Origin: Lycium barbarum
Lineage: Eukaryota; Streptophyta; Magnoliopsida; Solanales; Solanaceae
DNA: 64,000 bases
Direction: 5' to 3'
Assembly (NCBI RefSeq): GCF_019175385.1
Contig: NC_083341.1
Span: 88,996,321-89,060,320, forward strand
In this document: positions 11,163 to 20,951 of the stretch, piece after piece
Layout: the number at the start of each line of letters is the position of its first letter
Position numbering within the stretch: position 1 is the stretch's first letter
Translations under genes and position numbers: made by a program
The notes under the pieces: generated by a model
The model's input: the letters and a program-made list of their open reading frames with translations, nothing else
What the model was told of the DNA's origin: nothing
Database searches by the model: none

Positions 11163-12093
11163 GTATGTAAGGCTACGCATTCCTTCTTTTGCCATGTCTT
11201 AGGTATACTAGGTCGATATTGGAGCCCCGAGGGTAATTCTGTTCTTGGAAATCCGAATTTGAAATCGAGTACGATTCATTCAATTGAATTGAACTATAAA
11301 ACTCATATTTTGTTGAAAAGTAATCAAAGGTCCAAAATTTATGAAAATGTAATCGAACCGCTTCAAAACTTCTATGTATGATCCCATAGACCCCGAATGT
11401 CGTAATTCATGTCCGCCACCTCGACTTGACCTGAGGTGGGCCCGCTAACCCCGAGACTCCTTTGTTTACTCTATTAGGCTCATTTTTGTATAACGTCGAC
11501 AAAGAATCTTTGTTTATGAATTTGGCCATCATAACATAATGTTTTGATTGCCATGATATTCCAAATTATATTTTGAGCTATAAATACCATTTTGGAGATA
11601 CTATTGTGAAATCAGCCCCGTATTGACCGTTGAATTAACATATGATTTTATTAAGTGTCAAAAGGTGTTTTAATATATAAATTGCATTGTTTGCTCACGA
11701 CTCCGCTCGTGCCCTTATTATGACTTCGTTCACCGGTTCCCGGGCCGGCTATGATTCGTGCGCGCTATGATAAATTCAGCCGTATGATGTGTTACGGTTC
11801 CCGAGACCTCGCCATAGGGCCGGGTTCCGTTTGGAGTTATGCTGTGATATGGCTGGTGATATTCTATGATGATATGTGTATTCAGGGATGTACGGAGATT
11901 TGAACCTTCTGGTGTTATGTTGTGTGTGGCACCAGCGTCGGAGTGGTGACCACGTTCCTGAGCGTTTGCATGATTTTAATTGCATTATGTATATATATAT
12001 ATATGTTTTCAGTGTAGATTTTGATATTCTGTTCAGTATTCCCCTTTTGAATCTCGTTTGTTTCAGTTGTGGTTTACGTTTCTGTACTCTATG

Positions 12094-12166
12094 CTTTACA
12101 TACTCAGTACATCTTTCATACTGACCCCCTTTCTTCGGGGGCTGTGTTTCATGCCCGCAGGTACAG
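12094..12166 (+). other. Double-hairpin module, LTR A (3')
   Basis: Copy of 4051-4123. One base of stem 1 is changed (CATACTG for CGTACTG); stem 2 is intact. Confidence 0.75.
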
Positions 12167-12673
12167 ACTCCGGTGATCCACCACTATAGGCTCCACTTTC
12201 TGCTATTTCGGAGTGCTCCCTTTCATCAGGAGTCCACATATTGGTATATATGTCTTTTGCTGTACATATACTACTGTATAGTGACTATTTGGGGTACGGC
12301 GGGACCCTGTCCCGTCATATGTCTTTGTTTTGATGTATAGAGGCCTGTAGTCATATATGTGGGTCGAGGGTCCTATATGTGTCTGTTTTGTTTACGATTT
12401 GCGTCTTAATGCGGTCCGTCTGTTTTGGTGGCCAAACTGGCCCATATGTTGCATCAGTATATATATGATCGGCGATGCGTATTCCGCCGCTCCTTTTGAC
12501 TTTGGATATGATATCTTTGCAAGCGTGACCGCTTAAGACAACATTTGATTTTAAATCTGTTTCAATGATTAATACGAGATCTGAGATAATCTATAGTATG
12601 ACGATTTGGTATGTTGTCTATCCGGGTGCCCAAGTAGGGCGGCAGTCGCGGCCCATGGGGCTGGGTCTTGACA

Positions 12674-12678
12674 GCGAC
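12674..12678. repeat. Target-site duplication of A, right (GCGAC)
   Basis: Identical to 1743-1747. Confidence 0.95.
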
Positions 12679-13120
12679 AAGGATGTAAGGATTAGAGAGC
12701 CTGAATAATGAACTACAAAGAATCGTACAGTGTATATCTAAGATCAACAGATATCAAAAAGAGTAGCCCGAGATGGTACCGAAGGGATAAATGCAGAAAG
12801 GGCACCATATATGAGAAATGTAGTGGATCACCAACAAGGAAACAAGGAGCGAGAAAAAGAGAGTACTTATAGGGAAGTCAAGTCACGGCAAGTCAAGACT
12901 ACAATAATGGAGAAAGAACAAGAGCGAGATGCTAGTTAATTTCCGATCATGTACATGAGGACAAAGAAGTGAAAGAAGTTGACTGAAGGCAATGCAAGCG
13001 TTAAGGAAGAATGAGAAGAGACCGACCCAAGTTATAGTTTAAGCACATGGTAATCGGACCCTAAGAGGAGAATAACTGGTCTGGGGAATCAAAGATGATG
13101 TCTTGGGTTTACAAACTGCA
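12679..13120 (+). other. Decayed interior of element E, right part
   Basis: Purine-rich, no usable open frame. Continues 349-1742 across the A insertion and leads into the E polypurine tract. Confidence 0.6.
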
Positions 13121-13155
13121 ACATTCAAGGACGAATGTTTCTAAGGGGGGAAGGA
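13121..13155 (+). other. Palindrome and polypurine tract of E
   Basis: ACATTCAAGGACGAATGT (13121-13138) with one arm mutated, then a purine tract with six G, ending at the LTR start. Spacing is 17 bp, as in A and B. Confidence 0.8.
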
Positions 13156-13704
13156 TGTTACACCCCAAAAATATTTCGCGCTACCAAGATTGTAGACGGC
13201 TTAGTATGGGCTCAAAGAAGAGTAAAGTCATACAAGGATTAAGGAGGAAGGTTATATTATAAGAGGGTAATAATAATATACATATGACCTTTGGAGACCA
13301 TATGGGGTGAATCAGCTTATGCATTACTTGATGAAAAGCCCTCATTGCTGTAAGCTAAGTGGGACACACACGCCGGAGTTTTATAAAGGACATGTGAAGA
13401 GACATATGAGTAGTATATGGGAAGTTTAGCAAGTCCTAATAAGGGCCCTTAAGCCAAATATGGGCATAAACCCTCAAAAGAGACGATCTAACGAAATGTT
13501 TTCGGATGATCTAACTTAAAGAGGCCAAAACGTCGTTATAAGTTTGGAATTTGGAAAAACACCAAGAATGAAAGCTGTAGATAATTGAAATAGCTTTCCA
13601 ATCATAGGTCGTGGGCTCTCATATGATAGCGGGATCACCTGTTATGCGCGTTTTAAGGTCGGTTGTCTGGGCAGAAAAATAACCCTGCTCGAACTCGCCA
13701 GAAG

Positions 13705-13780
13705 GTGGCGCAAACGCGCCACACGGCAGTACGATCGCACTGAGCAATTTTTAAGTCGGTACCTGGACCGTTATAAAAAG
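13705..13780 (+). promoter_or_regulatory. GC hairpin and TATA box, LTR E
   Basis: GTGGCGC 13705-13711 pairs perfectly with GCGCCAC 13716-13722. TATAAAAAG follows at 13772-13780, then a C/T-rich stretch typical of a plant 5' leader. This is the best-looking promoter in the window. Confidence 0.6.
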
Positions 13781-14326
13781 GGGAGACCCCCTCATTTTTC
13801 AGACCAAACTACCCCAAATCCTCTCTATTCTTCTGGAATATTCCCCAGCATTCCAAATATCAACTTTTAAGCCTAAAACCAGGTATAATTCCCGAATTTC
13901 AGTTCGGATAGTGCATAGTTGCAACTACAAAACTGTATAACGGCGCGTTGTGGCTTAAGATCAAGGTGGAGAAGTTAAAATATGGCAATATTATCGAGAG
14001 AAAGGTATGAATCTCCTGCTATTAACGTTAATCTTGGTTTATTTACGGAGAAGGAGCTGCAAAATTGTTATAAGATGATTCTGTGGTGGAAATATGGGAT
14101 AAACACCATATGGGATGTTTATGAAGTATTTTGGTATTGGAAATATTATGGTTAATGTTGGTATTATTGTGGTTGTTGTTGGTTGTTGAATTGAGAATTC
14201 GAACTAGGCATATAAACAGTGGAGATGCTGCCCGATTTTCAACAAAATATAGAATTGTTTAATTTGAAACTTGGAACAAGTGTGCGATAAAGAGGCTAAC
14301 GTTTGTGTGCATCCTCTTAAATGTAG

Positions 14327-14373
14327 ACTTGCGAGCTCGGACGCATAAGCGTAGATAATAGGAGGTCGAACAG
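14327..14373 (+). other. Candidate 47-nt mini-exon, LTR E
   Basis: Between TCTTAAATGTAG (AG 14325-14326) and CAG|GTATGTTAAGG. The sequence inside differs strongly from A and G, but the bounding dinucleotides and size class are kept. Confidence 0.45.
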
Positions 14374-14796
14374 GTATGTTAAGGCTCGTCCCTTCTTTTT
14401 AAAGGCATGATTCCTATGGTATGATTCCATAAGTGTTTCCATAACCTCCTTGATTTCAAAAGCCAAAAGTTTATGACTCTTAAAGCTTTTTATGATGTTA
14501 AAAATGAGAATGTTTTTATGAGGATTACGTTGAGGATGATTTTATGCTTAAAGGTCTCAAGTATGATTTCGACGATAATATGAAAATGTTAAGCTATTTC
14601 ATGATTTTCTCGAGTTGTTTCATTGTTGTTGATCTAACCTTATAAATTGTTTCATTGTTGTTTATCTCACCTATTAGAATTCCTATGCATGACATGAGTA
14701 TAATATATGTATATGGCTATATTGTGACATTACAGAGTTCTATTATTTCATTTTGAATATGCACTGCACTAAATTTTCATTCTTCATGCATATATA

Positions 14797-15203
14797 AGGC
14801 ACAGTTGACAAGGGGTGACGCTGTGACCTTTGTTGTGTATATATATAAGGCACAGTTGACAGGAGGTGATGTTGTGACCTTTGTTGTGTATATATAAGGC
14901 ACAGTTGACAGGGGGTGACGCTGTGACCTTTGTTGTGTATATGTAAGGTACAGTTGACAGGGGGTGACGCTGTGACCTTTGTTGTGTATATATATGGCAC
15001 AGTTGACAGGGGGCGACGCTGTGGCCGTTGTTGTGATGTGTATATATATGGCACAGTTGACAGGGGGTGACGTTGTGGCCTTTGTTGTGATGTGTATATA
15101 TATGGCACAGTTGATAGGGGGTGATGTTGTGGCCTTTGTTAGGATGTACTTACATATTTAAGGCACAGTTGACAGGGGTGACGCTGTGGCCTATGTGGTG
15201 ATG
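14797..15203 (+). repeat. Tandem array in LTR E, eight units
   Basis: Eight head-to-tail units of about 49-58 bp, each starting GGCACAGTTGACAGGGGG and ending in a short TATATA run. The units lie in candidate intron 2. Long open frames on both strands here are produced by the repeat. Confidence 0.9.
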
Positions 15204-15382
15204 TTTTAATTTGTCTTTGCACATTCATTTAAATATTTCAGATGTCTTCCTTGATTTTATGTACATATTGATTTAAAAAGGTTAAAGTTGCATGTATGGT
15301 ATCCGCCTTAGAGGCAATCAAATGTACGGGTCATCTTTATCCCCTGTTATGTTATATACTTCTTATTATGATGTTATTCATG

Positions 15383-15456
15383 CCTTACATACTCAATACA
15401 CTATTCGTACTGACCCCCTTTCTTCGGGGCTGCATTTCATGCCACGCAGGTGTATA
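15383..15456 (+). other. Double-hairpin module, LTR E
   Basis: CCTTACATACTC start. Stem 1 is weakened (CAATAC against GTACTG). Stem 2 is CCCC against GGGG. The acceptor-like CACGCAG|GTG has its AG at 15448-15449. Confidence 0.7.
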
Positions 15457-15728
15457 CAGATGAGTAGAAGACGTTGACTATAGGATGTTTCTAGGCTATC
15501 AGTTGGATTGGTGAGCTCCATCTCAGTTCGGATTGCCGAGTCAAGTACTTCTGTTGTGGTATCTCATGTATGTTAGAGACTTTTGCAGACAGTGTCCTGT
15601 GGATACGACGTTGAGAAGTCGACAGTTGTGTAAAGCGACCATATAGGTCGATGTGTTTTTTTGTTTTATTTTCTTTAAAGATTTTATTGTGACTAAAGGT
15701 TTCTTTTGAATTAACGATAAGGGAGACG

Positions 15729-15733
15729 TTGTG
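15729..15733. repeat. Target-site duplication of B, left (TTGTG)
   Basis: TTGTG, identical to 27597-27601, within LTR E. Confidence 0.95.
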
Positions 15734-16030
15734 TGTTATATCCCGTATTTTTATACATTGGATTATTCGTAAGCTAATCGAAATAAGTTTAAGGACAAGA
15801 TTAATTTTGAAATATGAGACAAGGACTTTTAATCCCGATTTTATTATTGCTCGGTTTACTAATTAATTACAATTGGTGTGGAAATATTACTGGAGATTAG
15901 GGATTAATTAACCATGATTAGATAATTAAGTGGGGATTAGTTATTAATTGAGATTAATTAAGTTAGCCAATTAGACTAGTAAGTGGGCCCCACCGAATTA
16001 AAAATAAAATAAAATTGATGATTCATTATA

Positions 16031-16050
16031 GGGGGGGGGGGGGGGGGGGG
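16031..16050 (+). repeat. Poly-G tract in LTR B (5')
   Basis: A run of 20 G directly before the promoter-like inverted repeat. The 3' LTR has a 16-G run at the same place (25246-25261). Confidence 0.9.
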
Positions 16051-16052
16051 AC

Positions 16053-16080
16053 GTGTCCTATGGATGGACACCATATACAT
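16053..16080 (+). promoter_or_regulatory. Inverted repeat and TATA-like word, LTR B
   Basis: GTGTCC 16053-16058 pairs with GGACAC 16066-16071, and CATATACAT follows at once. The donor-like site lies about 255 nt downstream. The TATA match is weaker than in E or C. Confidence 0.35.
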
Positions 16081-16967
16081 AGTCTAGTTAATGACTAATG
16101 TTGCTACAAATTTTACACAATTGAAAGCTAAGAAAGGATCATAGCCATGGCTGCCAAGCTCTCGGCCATGGCAGCCCCCTTTTAAAAAAAAAAAAATTCT
16201 TTCTATTAAATTCCAAGGTATTTCACACGTTCAAGAAGGCAACGACATAAGGTATTGAATCGAGGAAGAGGAAATAGTGCAATTGGTGCAAGTGAGTATA
16301 GGATCTGTCCTAATTAAATTATAGGTAAGATTTCTTTTCTTGAAATGTAATTGGAGTTAATGATGTTGTAACGGAAAGATTAGTTTGTATTAGGCGAAAT
16401 TGGAAGTAAGAAAATTGCATGAATTCGTTGGCATTATAAGTTGGGCTGAATTGGAGTTGCTTCGATTTAATCAAGTTTGATTGTTGTTGGCGTCGTTGGT
16501 GGTATGTTAAAAATTTAAGGAATCATGGTAATTAGAGTTGTAGTTGTTTATATGGAATTGTTGAAATATGAATTGGATTAGACGTGCATGAGGTTAGAAG
16601 CTATTCTTGTTGTAAGTTGATGGGCTGTTTTAGAACTTATTGTGATGTTAAGATAGTTCTTGTGTATGAGTAATTGGTGGTGTTGTCGTGTTATTATTGA
16701 TTTGGCTTATAATTTTGGAAGGAAACAAGAGTATAACGTATCGTATACGAAGTGTATATTTGGCTGTTTGACGTATACCCTTGTATATGGATGATCTTAA
16801 TTTAAAGGGGCTTAAATGAGGTTGTTGTTGTTGCGGGCTGCTGGTTACATTATAGTGATTAAAGAATAGGGGAAACGCTACCCGTTTCATTTTAGAATTG
16901 AATTATCATTTGATATACATCATATACTGGCGTCATCTAAGTTCATATACGCATCCCCTTGTTATAG

Positions 16968-17019
16968 GATTGGCATAAGCATTAACGAGTTCATTGTTGG
17001 TTTATTTTGGTGACTTAAG
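16968..17019 (+). other. Candidate 52-nt mini-exon, LTR B (5')
   Basis: Between CCCCTTGTTATAG (AG 16966-16967) and TTAAG|GTATGTAAAGG. Confidence 0.45.
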
Positions 17020-17690
17020 GTATGTAAAGGTATCCCTTCCTTCGTTTTGGCATGATCTATATGAGACAAACAGACGATGAATATATATGACTCCAAAGAA
17101 ACTCCTATTCTTAGAGACACTAGGATGGCTAATGTTCTTGATTTCCAGAAGCTATTTTATTATGTCTTGATACGTGTCTATGATTCCTGAAGTTTTATTT
17201 GATATAATCCATAGTGACATTCGAAGGGTACTTGACATGACTGTTGTCTTGATTTTCAAATGATAGTTCATTTCGATCATTCTTTTGAGTCTTAGATAAG
17301 ACTTAGTTTTCATGTGGTTGCTCACTACTCTGCTCGTGCATGCCTCAATATATCTTTCACCGAGTCTCGGGCCGGGTATGTTTTCGTGCACAGTTTCACT
17401 GCATTGTTCACCGGGTCCGTCACTAGAGGGCCGGGTACGGTATATATATATATATATGATGATATGATGATGTGATGATATGATGATATGATGATGTGAT
17501 AACCGCGAAGGGACCCGCGAGGAGTACGAGTATCCGATATTTTCATGAGTCAAAAATAACATTTGACGACCCTAAGTAAGATTCCGAAGGCAATTGCAAT
17601 AAGAGATAGGTTATGCTCTATAATGAATAATTATAGGTTCTGAAAATGTGGAAAGTTGCAGATCTGCATTTTGGCCAGTTGCATGTAAAA

Positions 17691-17972
17691 TGAAATACGG
17701 ACCGTAAAGTGGTATACAGCCCGTAAACTGCCATGTCGTATTTTGGCTTCCAAAACTTCAACTTTTTGCCAAATGATCAAATGGTTAAATACGACTTGAA
17801 ATACGGCCCGTAAACTATGTCAGGAAATCACCACGTCTCAGCCTGAGTTTTTGGTTCTGTCATGATTAAATACGACCACGAAGGACGGTCCGTAAACTGG
17901 AATACGGACCGTAAACCAAATTTACGACCACTGTGCTGTTCACTCCAGACCAGATTTTAAGTCATTAAATAA
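17691..17972 (+). promoter_or_regulatory. ATACGG/CCGTA cluster and TATA-like word, LTR D
   Basis: Repeated pieces of the palindrome TACGGNCCGTA (for example near 17694-17706, 17719, 17799-17815 and 17886-17915) end just before TTAAATAAGG at about 17965. Family C has the same word in the same place. Confidence 0.5.
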
Positions 17973-18624
17973 GGGATCCAAGTTTATTATTTCATTTCCA
18001 TATTTCATCTCCTCTCTCTAAAACATCTCTCTACATTTATTCCACAAGATTTCAAGGATTATTAGTCATCAACAACACAAACTAAGTGAATCAAGCATAA
18101 TAAATCCCAATGGAGATAAACTAGGGTTTTTGCTCAATTGGAGTATTATCAACCAAATCTTGTTCCTACAACATCTAAGGTAAGATTCATGATATTTCTA
18201 TATTGTTTAATATATTTAAGAGTTAGAATACTTGGATAGTAGAAGGGTATGGTAAAATGGGTCATGAATATGGAATAGTGTCATTTTGAGAAATAGTTTG
18301 AATTGAGTCATGGTTCTTGATGTGTTGTGATGTAAATACGTTATAAATGGCGTTGAGAACATAAGATGAACAATGTATGTGAATGGACGTAGTCGTGTGT
18401 AATATGACCATAGATATGGGTATTTGGAAATGAATTGAGAAATGTGGGTCATGTGGATGAATAAAGACTATTGTTGTAGTATTGTGAATGTATTATTGAC
18501 GTTTGGGAGTTGATAAACGTTATGGAGGAATATCGTATAGATAGAGGAGATGCTGTCCGATTTTCTCTAGCTTTAGTCATATATACTAGCTATCGATTCT
18601 AATGATGGTATGACTTTAATGAAG

Positions 18625-18680
18625 GTATAAACGCAACCGTTGAAAGAGAACGTGCAAGTGGTAAATAGTCGAACGAAAAG
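18625..18680 (+). other. Candidate 56-nt mini-exon, LTR D
   Basis: From an acceptor-like TTTAATGAAG (18615-18624) to AAAAG|GTATGTAAGG. The acceptor is poor and could be elsewhere; the donor end is clear. Confidence 0.35.
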
Positions 18681-19084
18681 GTATGTAAGGCTAACCCTTC
18701 TTTCATAAGGCATGGTTCTTTGGCCAAACATCTAAATCCTCTATACGAGTATGTTGTCTTTCAAATGATTTGATCTTCCGAGCTTGTAAGCTCACGATTC
18801 TTGATACGTCACGATTGTACTAAGTTCCTTGTATAACGAGTAAGCCTATAAAGATAGATGTGATGGATGACGATAATAGTGAGAATGATAGTGATGACGA
18901 TCATAATGGTAATAGCGATGATAACGACGATGACGATTATGATAATGATGTTAAAAGTAAAGATGATTTTGAGCTATTAGGTGTATGTATGACTATTATG
19001 GAACCCCAAGCTTATGAGGTCGGGTAAGATATGTAAATAAGTATGTATATGATTACGCAACACGTGCATACCTCTGCAGATGGT

Positions 19085-19186
19085 ACGAATAACCCTTACG
19101 CCTTGGTTGGGCCAGGTAGATGTAACCCTGACGCCTTGGTAGGGCCAGGTATGAGTAACCTTGAGCCTTGATTGGCCAAGTATGTA
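19085..19186 (+). repeat. Three-unit tandem array in LTR D
   Basis: Three units of about 38 bp with the core CGCCTTGGTTGGGCCAGGTA, decaying along the array. Located in candidate intron 2. Confidence 0.75.
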
Positions 19187-19443
19187 TAAAACACCAATCC
19201 TATGAGGTCGGGTATGCTATGTAAATGTTATGTATATGATATGATTATGTATATGAATACGAGTACAAATATGGTACGAATATGGTTATGGATACGGATA
19301 TGGATGTATGTACCCAAACACGCACTAGGAATGGTAAGATCCTATGTAAGGCAAGTAAGTGCCCATGATGATGACATTACTATCTCCTCCCTCATGCTGT
19401 TTCTTATATTGCACATTATGCTCCTATATTGATATTGATCATG

Positions 19444-19518
19444 CTTTACATACTCAGTACATTCTTCGTACTGACGTCCTTTTGTTTGTGGACGCTGCGT
19501 CATGCCCGCAGGTGCACA
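19444..19518 (+). other. Double-hairpin module, LTR D, with compensatory stem
   Basis: Stem 1 CAGTAC/GTACTG is intact. Stem 2 is CGTCC (19475-19479) with GGACG (19490-19494) instead of CCCCC/GGGGG, so both arms changed together. Acceptor-like GCCCGCAG|GTGC, AG 19510-19511. Confidence 0.8.
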
Positions 19519-20103
19519 GGCAGACAGGCTCGATTCATAGCTACATTCTCAGAGACTACATAGCGAAGCTCCATTTCCTTCGGAGCCATAGCTTTTGGGT
19601 ACTTAATATTTTGTGTACATAATTATGGGCATAGCGGGGTCCTGTCCCGCTTATGTGACATGATATACTCTTATTAGAGGCTCGCAGACATGTGTATGTG
19701 GTTAGATGTGTTTGGCCTTGTCGGCCTATATTTTGTATACCATTTTGTTGGCCTCATCGGCCCATGTACATTGATGTGGCATAGATGCCTATGATGATAT
19801 GAAGAGGTTGTGTCCAAAGGGACTAGTATGATTGATGGATAGAAATGTATATTTTTACTATGTGGCTCACCTAGATGTTATGTGAAAGTATGTCAAGGGG
19901 CGCCCGGGTGCTCATCGCGGCCCCCTAGTCGGGTCGTGACATATGATGACTTTATTCACTGAGTCCCATAATGGGCCGGGTATGATATATGATATTGATA
20001 TGCATGATTTACTTTTCATAAGGCAAGTGTATTGGTATTTTGAATGTCATACTTGTCTCCTATGACCTCTATTTCAGTCATGATCCTCTTTATTGTATTA
20101 CAT

Positions 20104-20178
20104 TCTTTATATACTCAGTACATATTCCGTACTGACCCCCTTTCTTCGGGGAGCTGCGTTTCATGCCCGCAGGTACAG
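20104..20178 (+). other. Double-hairpin module, LTR B (5')
   Basis: CAGTAC/GTACTG and CCCCC/GGGG stems, ending GCCCGCAG|GTACAG with AG 20171-20172. Confidence 0.8.
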
Positions 20179-20585
20179 ATACTCAATTTGGTGATCCTCC
20201 AGCTAAGGATTTCCACTCAGCTGTCTTGGAGAGCTCCGTTGTTCCGGAGCCTAGACTTTTAGTATAGATCTTTTGATGTACATATGTATATGTTTATCCA
20301 GGGGTACGGCGAGGCCCTGTCCCGTCATATTTCACTATCGATACTCTTAGAGGTTTGTAGACATATGTGTGGGTTGTGTATTAGTTTTGTTCAGCTGTGT
20401 CTATACGATGTGCTATGGATATGTTCGTCTGTAGTGGCAGCCTTGTCGTCCTGCGTATGGTATTGATATGTAGTGGCCGCCTTGTCGTCCTGCGTATGGT
20501 ATTGATATGTAGTGGCAGCCTTGTCGGCTTGCGTATCATACTATGTTTTGATTAGTTGTGACTCCTCAGGAGACAGGTTATCGGG

Positions 20586-20611
20586 ATATATATATATATA
20601 TATATATATAT
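20586..20611 (+). repeat. (AT)n microsatellite, LTR B (5')
   Basis: About 26 bp of AT dinucleotides. The allele in the 3' LTR at 27359-27452 is much longer. Confidence 0.9.
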
Positions 20612-20752
20612 GACGACGTTACGAACCTTTGGAGTTCTTTTGCATGTTTGAATATTGTTCTTAGGTCCAGTTTGACTATATCTAACAGGTACGTATACCG
20701 ATGTCCAGCTCGGGAACTAGTCATGGCCCACGGGGCTGGGTCGTGGCGAAAG

Positions 20753-20764
20753 TGGTATCAGAGC
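20753..20764 (+). other. Primer-binding site of B
   Basis: TGGTATCAGAGC, four bases after the LTR end, as in A. Confidence 0.95.
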
Positions 20765-20809
20765 AGTTCATCCTTGGAGTGTCTACAGACCGTGTCTAGT
20801 AGAGTCTTG

Positions 20810-20841
20810 TTTATCGGTGTGTTGTGCACCACATCTATAAA
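20810..20841 (+). other. Leader hairpin of B
   Basis: TTTATCGGTGTG (20810-20821) opposite CACATCTATAAA (20830-20841). Same position after the primer site as in A. Confidence 0.45.
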
Positions 20842-20932
20842 CAGGAAGCTACAGGACATTTAGGATGTTATCTTTCCTTCTTATTCTAGATCGTGCGATA
20901 GAGCCAAGAGATAGGAAATGATATCCTTTATA

Positions 20933-20951
20933 TACTAACCTTTGATTTCAG
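20933..20951 (+). other. Branch site and splice acceptor of B
   Basis: Perfect TACTAAC (20933-20939), then CTTTGATTTCAG with the AG at 20950-20951. It lies where A has its gag acceptor. F has the same block. Confidence 0.55.

Larger units (their letters stand above)
1748..12673 (+). mobile_element. Element A: complete Ty3/gypsy chromovirus, inactivated
   Basis: A 10.9-kb element with LTRs of 2.88 kb, a Met-tRNA primer site, gag, protease, RT, RNase H, integrase, chromodomain and polypurine tract, in the order typical of Metaviridae. It has a perfect 5-bp target duplication. A by-eye comparison of the two LTRs gives about 65 substitutions (about 2.3%) plus a few small indels, so insertion is recent on a plant scale. 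The coding part nevertheless carries eight in-frame stops and one frameshift. It sits in the interior of element E. The tail motifs in the last 80 residues of pol point to the Tekay/Del-like chromovirus group (inference). Confidence 0.95.
9788..12673 (+). repeat. 3' LTR of element A
   Basis: Homologous to 1748-4628, about 2.3% different by eye. The donor-like site is at 10345/10346. The mini-exon is 11112-11162, with the acceptor AG at 11110-11111. The double hairpin is 12094-12166, with the acceptor AG at 12159-12160. All the candidate splice dinucleotides are kept despite substitutions around them. It ends GGGTCTTGACA. Confidence 0.95.
13156..15733 (+). repeat. 3' LTR of element E, first part
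   Basis: Starts TGTTACACCCCAAAAAT after a polypurine tract, which makes it a 3' LTR. It is interrupted at 15733 by element B and resumes at 27602-27684, where it ends GGGTCGGGACA. Total length without B is about 2.66 kb. It contains a clear TATA box, a donor-like AAAG|GTATGA at 14004/14005, a mini-exon, a tandem array and the double hairpin. Its 5' partner is outside the window. Confidence 0.85.
17495..19941 (+). mobile_element. Solo LTR D inside the 5' LTR of B
   Basis: A 2.4-kb LTR with no interior, related to family C, ending CTAGTCGGGTCGTGACA. It is absent from the B 3' LTR, which gives the empty site. The left edge is ambiguous in a GATGAT-rich stretch. A start at TGTGATAACC (17495) fits the family. 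A start at 17492 would give a perfect TATGA duplication (17487-17491 and 19942-19946). The B 3' LTR also has about 30 bp here that are missing next to D. It carries its own GC-word cluster, donor (TAAG|GTAAGATTC, 18179/18180), mini-exon, tandem array and hairpins. Confidence 0.85.
15734..20748 (+). repeat. 5' LTR of B, interrupted by solo LTR D
   Basis: Starts TGTTATATCCCG. Without D it is about 2.57 kb and matches 24945-27596. Its last bases are TGGCG instead of TGACA, a point change at the terminal CA. Contains a poly-G tract (16031-16050), an inverted repeat with TATA-like word (16053-16080), a donor-like TAG|GTAAGA at 16324/16325, a mini-exon and the double hairpin. Confidence 0.9.

Noticed and set aside
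14743..15161. 121- and 60-codon repetitive frames
   Set aside because: Created by the 49-58-bp tandem array in LTR E; unit lengths are not all multiples of three.
18841..19000. GATGA-rich stretch as a minisatellite or coding acidic tract
   Set aside because: Irregular and without a frame; ordinary LTR sequence of D.
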